Source: Centrapalus pauciflorus (taxonomy: Eukaryota > Streptophyta > Magnoliopsida > Asterales > Asteraceae). Taken from it: a stretch of 64,000 bases of DNA. The stretch is taken from the NCBI GenBank assembly GCA_020465985.1, contig JAANYP010001175.1, positions 391,501-455,500 of the forward strand. Direction: 5' to 3'. The translations under genes and the position numbers were made by a program. Below, one piece after another: positions 57,950 through 64,000 of the stretch. Numbering within the stretch: position 1 is the first letter of the stretch; every line of letters starts with the position of its first letter. The notes beneath the pieces are model-generated. The model did no database searches, was not told the DNA's origin, and saw only the letters and a program-made list of their open reading frames with translations.

Positions 57950-60460
57950 TGTGAAGACCACCCCTTACGGGGCAGTTCTCACCAGTCTAGGTCCCATAAT
58001 ATGCAATACGATATCAACCATACTAAGATAGGGTAATTAAATTGCGGAAAAATAAAATTACATGTACATTACATATTAGGATACAGATTACATATTTCAA
58101 ATTAAAGTTATAAAAAGGGTAACATCTAATCTAATCATAACATCAATCATCACATCAAGTCTACCCAGAACCACCATATTAGCTGTCTTCCAATCAGTAC
58201 CAGAAAGTTTGTTGAGAAGTGGTCTAGGAAAGCTTCAAAACTTGGATTTCTTGATGACCTAAGCACTAGGTCCTGCAGGTGATTTTCCTTTGGCTCTTCC
58301 TGTAAAATTTTAAAGCAACATCTGTAAGCAAAGCTTAGTGAGTTTATAGATTTTCAATATTAACATGCGTGTCAAGCGGAGTCATAATTCTAAGCGTGAT
58401 AAGTCTTGGCTGCCGCTACAGCCCTCATCATGATTGAGATATAGTATCTTAAGATCGGATGATGTTCAAACCACACTCACGCTTATATCGTGGGGATCAG
58501 CCACATACTGGGCTAGCTACCAGTAGGTCAACATGGCCGAACATCGGAGGTCATTACCAAGTTCGTGAGAACTGGTGGAATAGCCGGGTCTAGAACAATA
58601 GACCATAAGGGCTAGTCAAGCTGAATAAATCTTATCAAGTCTGATCAATGAAGTAAGCATAAGTCTTAGGAAGTCATGATAGCAACGAATCATAAAGCAA
58701 AGTCTGAAACGCTAATAAATGCAATATGAAATGATAAGCAAATAGCTATCATGATTCACTGGGCAACACCCATCCATGGTGTGCACAGGTCTCAATCCAG
58801 CTGATAAATGAATGTCAAATAATGTAACAGCATCAATATATCTCAAACGGATCTTTGCATGTTCAATTTGAATATCTATAACTCACAGTTCTGGGTCTTG
58901 GTCAAACAGATATAAGAATCTGCCACCTGAGTTATCTCAGGATTTTGTCAATCTGTAATCTGTCAGTTCAAGTCTCTGACCCGCTTTTAAGTCTTTAAAT
59001 CTGTAAATCTTTGTTCAGAATATACTGAACCTGTTCAAAATCATTCATGATAATATCATGTTAATTTCATCGTCTGTATCGTCATCATTTTAGTCTTTAA
59101 ATTCTTGTATTTTATCTGAGTCTGATATCTGATAATTTGTCTTATCAAAGCCATCATCTCTTATCCTTTTTAATCTTTATAATCTTAAATTTCATCTGAT
59201 TCTGATAACTTATTTGCTCCCAAATCATTCTTTGTCTCAATATTTCAAAAGTCCTTTATTTATATATTTATCAACATGAAAATATATAAATATAATCATT
59301 CATGTTAAAAAATATCAAAATAAGTTTTCGGATCCCTCAATTTCGGATCCACCCGGATTCGGGTGATCCGGATTCGGATTCATCCGAAATGGATCATCCG
59401 GATTAGAGATCCGAATTGAGTACCGAATTCGGACCATGACTCAACCGAAATTGAGATATCCGAATTTAGCATGACATTCGAATCTAATTGGGTCCGAAAT
59501 ATAAAAATCCGAATTATAGGGTCCGAATTTACATATTATCCGAATTCGGGACCCATCATCCGAATTAGGACCAAAGTGGTATCCGAAATAGGAGCACCAT
59601 CCGAATTCGGGTTCAACCGAATTCGGATCTTTATACTTATAATTTTCCCAGAATTGTTCTTGGTGTTCATCATGTTCTTCATATTGTTCATACGGATTTT
59701 ACATTTAAATTCTCAAAAACACTACTTAGTAACATGCAACTATATATTTTGATGTATTATCATTATTTGAGTGTTTTTATACATTTTTCCCTATCAATAA
59801 CATCATTATTTGATCAAGATCATCCAAAAATGATTATTTTTGCCAAGAACACAAGTTTTTATAAAAATTTCCGATTTCATCATTTCTGGACAATCTAATC
59901 ACAAATTCTTGTTTCTATCACTTTTATTACCATCAATTCATCATAATCTACCAAATTTATACACATGCAACACAAAATTCATAACTTAAATTCTTGATTT
60001 CGGTTTTTCATAAAACCGAACCATTATACTAAATTTCTTAATTTAAATGGAATATTACCTTGAAACCCCTGTTGATTCTTGTTGATTGTTGTTGTTTGTA
60101 ACTTCTTTGACTTTAAATCTTCAATTTAATGCAAGTTTTTGATGAATTCTTGAAGAATCCGGTTGGTGTAGAGAGAGAGTAGAGAGAGAGAGAGTGAAAT
60201 TCTTAAATGATTTGTTAAATGACCATTAATTTGGTTAATATAGTGACTAAACTATATTTGTAGTTTAACCCGCTAAACTTTTGTATTTTACATCTCTTTA
60301 TTTTAATCATCCTAATTATTTTATAAATATAATTAAAATTATATTTTCTTAATAAAATTTTCATTTCTTAATTACTCTTTGCAATATAAATAATATAACA
60401 AAATTATATTATTATTTCAAAATCACATATTACACAATCGATAAAAGTTAGGTTGTTACA
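57950..60460 (-). repeat. Element II 3' LTR (2511 bp)
   Basis: Shares its first 1.1 kb and its last segment with the element I LTR but is about 340 bp longer. The middle (59330-59640) carries CCGAATTCGG/ATCCGAAT words in place of the AGATTCGAA array of element I. It is clearly more diverged from the element I LTRs than those are from each other, so the two elements are separate family members, not a recent duplication. The plus-strand frame at 59471-59752 is a by-product of the array. Confidence 0.9.
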
Positions 60461-60497
60461 GAATGGGCTCCACCACGCACAAACTTCGTCCCCGAAG

Positions 60498-63400
60498 TTA
60501 GCTAGATTCGAACAGACTGGGATAAGTTGCTTTCATTACATCTCTGGATTCCCAAGACTGATGCGAACCTTTGTGGTGTTTCCACTGGACGAGCACCATC
60601 TGTATTTCTTTATTTCTAAGCTTCTTAGTCTTTGAGTCCAGAATACGTTCTGGCTCTTCAACCACGCAAAGCTTCTCATCTATCTGTAGGTTAACGTGTG
60701 GTATCTGTACTTCTCTTTCGTCAGCTAGGCTTTTTCTCAAATGACTAACATGGAATACAGGGTGTATTCCAGCTAAGTCAGCTGGTAGTTCAAGGCGATA
60801 AGACTGATTTCCAATCTTTTCGACGATCTTGAATGGTCCAATAAATCTTGGAGCTAGCTTGTTTCTTTTAATGAATCGCACCACATTCTTCATTGGGGAT
60901 ACTTTCAACATCACCCAATCGTTAACCGCAAAGCTTATTGATCTATGCCGGTTATCATAATATGACTTTTGCCTGCTCTGAGCTTCAAGAATATTTCTTC
61001 TAACAAGTTGAATCTTTTCGTGTGTCAACTGTAGAAGAGCAGGTCCTGCTATTGGCGATTCGCCTGTTTCACGCCAACAGGTAGGAGTTCTGCACTTTCT
61101 TCCGTATAGAGCTTCAAAAGGGGCCATCTTGATCGTTGAATGATAACTGTTATTATATGAAAATTCGACTAATGGCAAATGGTCATCCCAGTTACTACCT
61201 AAATCAAGAATACAGGCACGAAGCATATCTTCAAGAGTTAGAATAGTACGCTCACTCTGGCCATCTGCATTCGGATGATAAGCAGTACTCATAGAAATCC
61301 GAGTACTCATCCCTTCTTGTAATGCTTGCCAGAATCTGGATGTGAAGCGACTATCACGATCAGAAACAATAGACTTTGGCACACCGTGACGAGAAATAAT
61401 TTCTGTGATGTACAACTGTGCCAATCTATCGAGGGAATAACTTTCTTTCATTGGAATGAAATGTGCTGATTTAGTTAGACGATCAACGACTACCCAGATG
61501 GAGTCGTGCTGTCTTTTGGTCTTTGGCAGCTTTGTAATGAAGTCCATTGTTATATACTCCCACTTCCACTCGGGAACTGGTAGTGGTTGCATATCCCCGA
61601 AGGGTTTCTGATGTTCTGCCTTAACCATCTGACATACTTTACAGCTTTCAACACATTTTCCGATGTCTTTCTTCATTTCTGGCCACCAGTAGTCAGCTTT
61701 CAGATCAAAGTACATCTTTGAGCTGCCAGGATGAATAGATAACTTGGACTGATGAGCTTCGGACAGAAGAGTGCTACGAATAGAACCATATTTAGGAACC
61801 CAGATTCGGTTTCCCTTGAGACAGTGGAGTCCCAAATGGTTCAGAGTTAGAAATTGTAATTCCCCTTTTAGATTTTCAGAATCTATGTTCTCTTCTTTCA
61901 GCGCTTCAGTTTGAGCAATTCTGATGTCTTCAATAAGATCAGAAGAGAATATAACTGGAGTTAGAGCATAACAGCACTTTTCTGGATATACTTTTCTACT
62001 CAACGCATCCGCGACAACATTTGCTTTGCCGGGATGATATAAGATCTCGCAGTCATAATCCTTGATAAGCTCCAAGGATCGACGCTGTTTCATGTTCAGA
62101 TCTTTTTGAGTGAAAAGGTACTTGAGACTCTTATGATCGGTGTAGAGCTGACACCGAGTCCCATATAGATAGTGACGCCAAATTTTCAGAGCAAAGGCGA
62201 CGGCAGCCAACTCAAGATCATGAGTTGGTGCACTTTTCTCGTAATCTTTCAATTGCCTTGAAGCATAGGCAATGACTTTTCCCCTTTGCATAAGAACACA
62301 TCCTAAACCAGTACCAGAAGCGTCGCTGTAAACAACGAAATCGTCATTACCTTCTGGCAAGGCTAGAATCGGCGCTTGAATAAGCTTTTGCTTCAGAATA
62401 TCAAATGCCTCTTGCTGTTTATTAGACCAAACGAAAGGAGTATTCTTTCGTGTTAGCATCGTTAGAGGTACAGCAATCTTCGAGAAGTCCTTTATGAATC
62501 GCCGGTAGTAACCAGCCAATCCGAGGAAACTTCTTATTTCAGAGGCATTGCGAGGCGTTTGCCATTTCTGAACGGCCTCGACTTTCGAAGGATCAACGGA
62601 AATTCCTTCGCCAGAAACAACATGGCCAAGGAACTGGATCTATAAAAATCAAGATAGAAATTCAAATTCTGAGGCGAATCATAGAATAGTTAAGGAAACA
62701 GCTCAAGACTTATATAATAGAAATTATACCTGTCTGAGCCAGAATTCGCACTTAGAAAACTTTGCATAGAGTCTTTCTTTTCTTAATAACTCTAGCAATT
62801 GCCGCAGATGAATAGAATGATCAGCCTCCGTTTTGGAGTAAATCAGAATATCGTCTATGAATACGATAACTGATTTATCCAACATTGGTCTGCACACACG
62901 ATTCATGAGATCCATGAATGCCGCTGGTGCATTTGTCAAGCCGAACGGCATCACGAGAAATTCGTAATGGCCGTATCTTGTACGGAAAGCTGTCTTTGGA
63001 ACATCTTCTTCTCTGACTTTTAACTGATGATACCCAGATCGGAGATCTATTTTCGAAAAGTAACTGGCTCCTTGTAACTGATCAAACAGATCATCGATTC
63101 TGGGCAGAGGATACTTATTCTTTATTGTAACCTTGTTCAACTCGCGGTAATCGATGCACATACGGAAAGTTCCGTCTTTCTTTTTAACAAATAGTACTGG
63201 TGCACCCCACGGAGAAGAACTTGGTCGGATAAACCCCTTCTCCAACAGCTCTTGCAGTTGCTTTGACATTTCCTGCATTTCTGCAGGTGCAAGTCTGTAT
63301 GGAGCTTTTGCGATAGGAGCCGCACCAGGAACCAAGTCAATACTGAACTCGACTTGTCGTTCCGGTGGCACTCCGGAAATATCGTCAGGGAATACGTTTG

Positions 63401-64000
63401 GGAACTCACAGACGATAGGAATGTCGGACAACGATTTCTTTTCAGAGCTGGACTCAGATAGAGCATAACAAAGGTAAGAGTCGTGACCTTTAGACAAATA
63501 TTTGTGAGCCTTTTCTACAGATATAAAGCAATGCGCACCTTTCCGCTTTTCGCCCTTGATCTCAAGTACTCGACCGTCTGAAGATTTGATTCTGATTACT
63601 CGTCGGTTGCAGATAATTGTGGCCTCGTTGTTCATTAGCCAATCCATGCCGATGATGACGTCAAATTCTTTTAACGGAATCGGGATGAGGTCGAGATTGA
63701 ATACAATGTTATTGACAAGTAGAGTGCAGTTACGATAAACAGAATCAGCCATAACATAGTTGTTGCTGGCTGTCTCGATATCAAGTATTACAGGAAGCTT
63801 CGAGGGAGATTTATATAATCTTTGAGCGAAGGTAGTTGATATGAAGGAATGACTAGCACCGGAATCAAATAATACGCGAGCAGGAATTGTATTTAACAGA
63901 AACGTACCGGTGACTACGTCTGGTGTTTCTTTCGCCTCTTCAGCTGTAATTTGGAAAGCTCGCGTCCGTGCAGTCGGCGTTGCAGCAGAACTTTTTCCCG
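60498..64000 (-). CDS. Gag-Pol of element II (partial; protease to chromodomain)
   Basis: Exon 2 is 62639-60498 (713 codons plus stop) and exon 1 runs from the window edge to 62730. The frame is open to position 64000, so the ATG at 63752 is internal, not a start. Visible: protease LFDSGASHSFIS (about 63880-63845), reverse transcriptase with FIDDIL, RNase H (YSDASGTGLG), integrase (HPGSSKMYFDLKADYWWP, VSDRDSRFTSRFW, ADGQSERT) and a chromodomain end (EPERILDSKTKKLRNKE). Nearly all residues match element I. No disabling mutation is visible in this portion, so this copy may also be active. Confidence 0.9.
62640..62729 (-). other. Putative spliceosomal intron in element II pol (90 bp)
   Basis: Same position and phase as in element I: exon CAG, then GTATAATTTC to GATTTTTATAG, then ATCCAG. 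It is 2 bp shorter than the element I copy and carries several substitutions, while the flanking codons are conserved; this is the pattern expected of a spliced, non-coding segment. Confidence 0.75.

Larger units (their letters stand above)
57950..64000 (-). mobile_element. Element II: second chromovirus of the element I family (partial)
   Basis: Same organisation and strand as element I: 3' LTR 57950-60460 starting TGTGAAGACCACCCC and ending GTTGTTACA, identical junction GAATGGGCTCCACCACGC, and the same pol with the intron-like insert. Only the 3' part is in the window, so PBS, Gag and 5' LTR are unseen. The left flank CCTCC should reappear beyond the missing end if this is a clean insertion. 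Confidence 0.93.

Noticed and set aside
63750..63752. ATG at 63752 as the start of element II protein
   Set aside because: The frame is open upstream to the window edge and contains the protease there, so this Met is internal.

Overview
The window is nuclear DNA of a flowering plant, most likely a eudicot. It is AT-rich, has GT-AG intron signals, and carries plant transposons of nearly every class. Every Met-type primer-binding site I found reads TGGTATC. A GACTCGTCGAGTC-type palindrome inside a Ty3/gypsy LTR fragment (54.7-54.8 kb) would fit Asteraceae, but that is a weak guess. It is a heterochromatin-like nest of insertions. The only recognisable host-type gene is an NDR1/HIN1-like (LEA_2) sequence at 29.7-30.4 kb, and it has no visible start codon.

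Layout. 1-1.7 kb: remnants of a Ty1/copia element (gag, solo LTR inside gag, leader, PBS, LTR) abutting a second element's gag start. 1863-2357 and 15108-15591: two copies, in opposite orientation, of one non-autonomous hAT element. 3403-12663: element I, an essentially intact Ty3/gypsy chromovirus (Tekay-like) on the minus strand, with 2.2-kb LTRs, a GTTTT target duplication and a full gag-pol interrupted by an intron-like 92-bp insert. 13-18 kb: possible last exons of a host gene, a G-rich/C-rich low-complexity tract, two Tourist-like MITEs and a mini-CACTA. 19240-24321: a complete-ended hAT transposon with a decayed transposase, itself split by a 1942-bp solo LTR. 24.7-31.3 kb: AT-rich DNA with Helitron-like 3' ends, a palindromic MITE and the NHL gene. 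31.3-31.8 kb: a CT-rich, leader-like block.

32.2-48.3 kb: one endogenous pararetrovirus (Caulimoviridae; single-polyprotein, petuvirus/florendovirus-like order MP - coiled coil/CP - PR - RT - RNase H) on the minus strand. It is about 7.0 kb without element III (36867-45929), a Ty3/gypsy element inserted in it with a CTTGT target duplication. Element III has near-identical LTRs but a badly decayed interior. 48.3-57.9 kb: LTR-and-PBS remnant, degenerate tandem repeats, a directly duplicated coiled-coil coding remnant, a solo LTR, gypsy LTR pieces and long microsatellites. 57950-64000: element II, a second copy of the element I family, running off the right edge.

Most notable: elements I and II both carry a 90-92 bp GT...AG, phase-0 insert at the same codon junction between reverse transcriptase and RNase H. 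Removing it joins the two conserved protein halves without a gap, and the more distant element III lacks it. This looks like a spliceosomal intron inside a chromovirus pol gene, which could set the ratio of a Gag-PR-truncated-RT product to full Gag-Pol. All coordinates and repeat matches were read by eye; no alignments or database searches were run.
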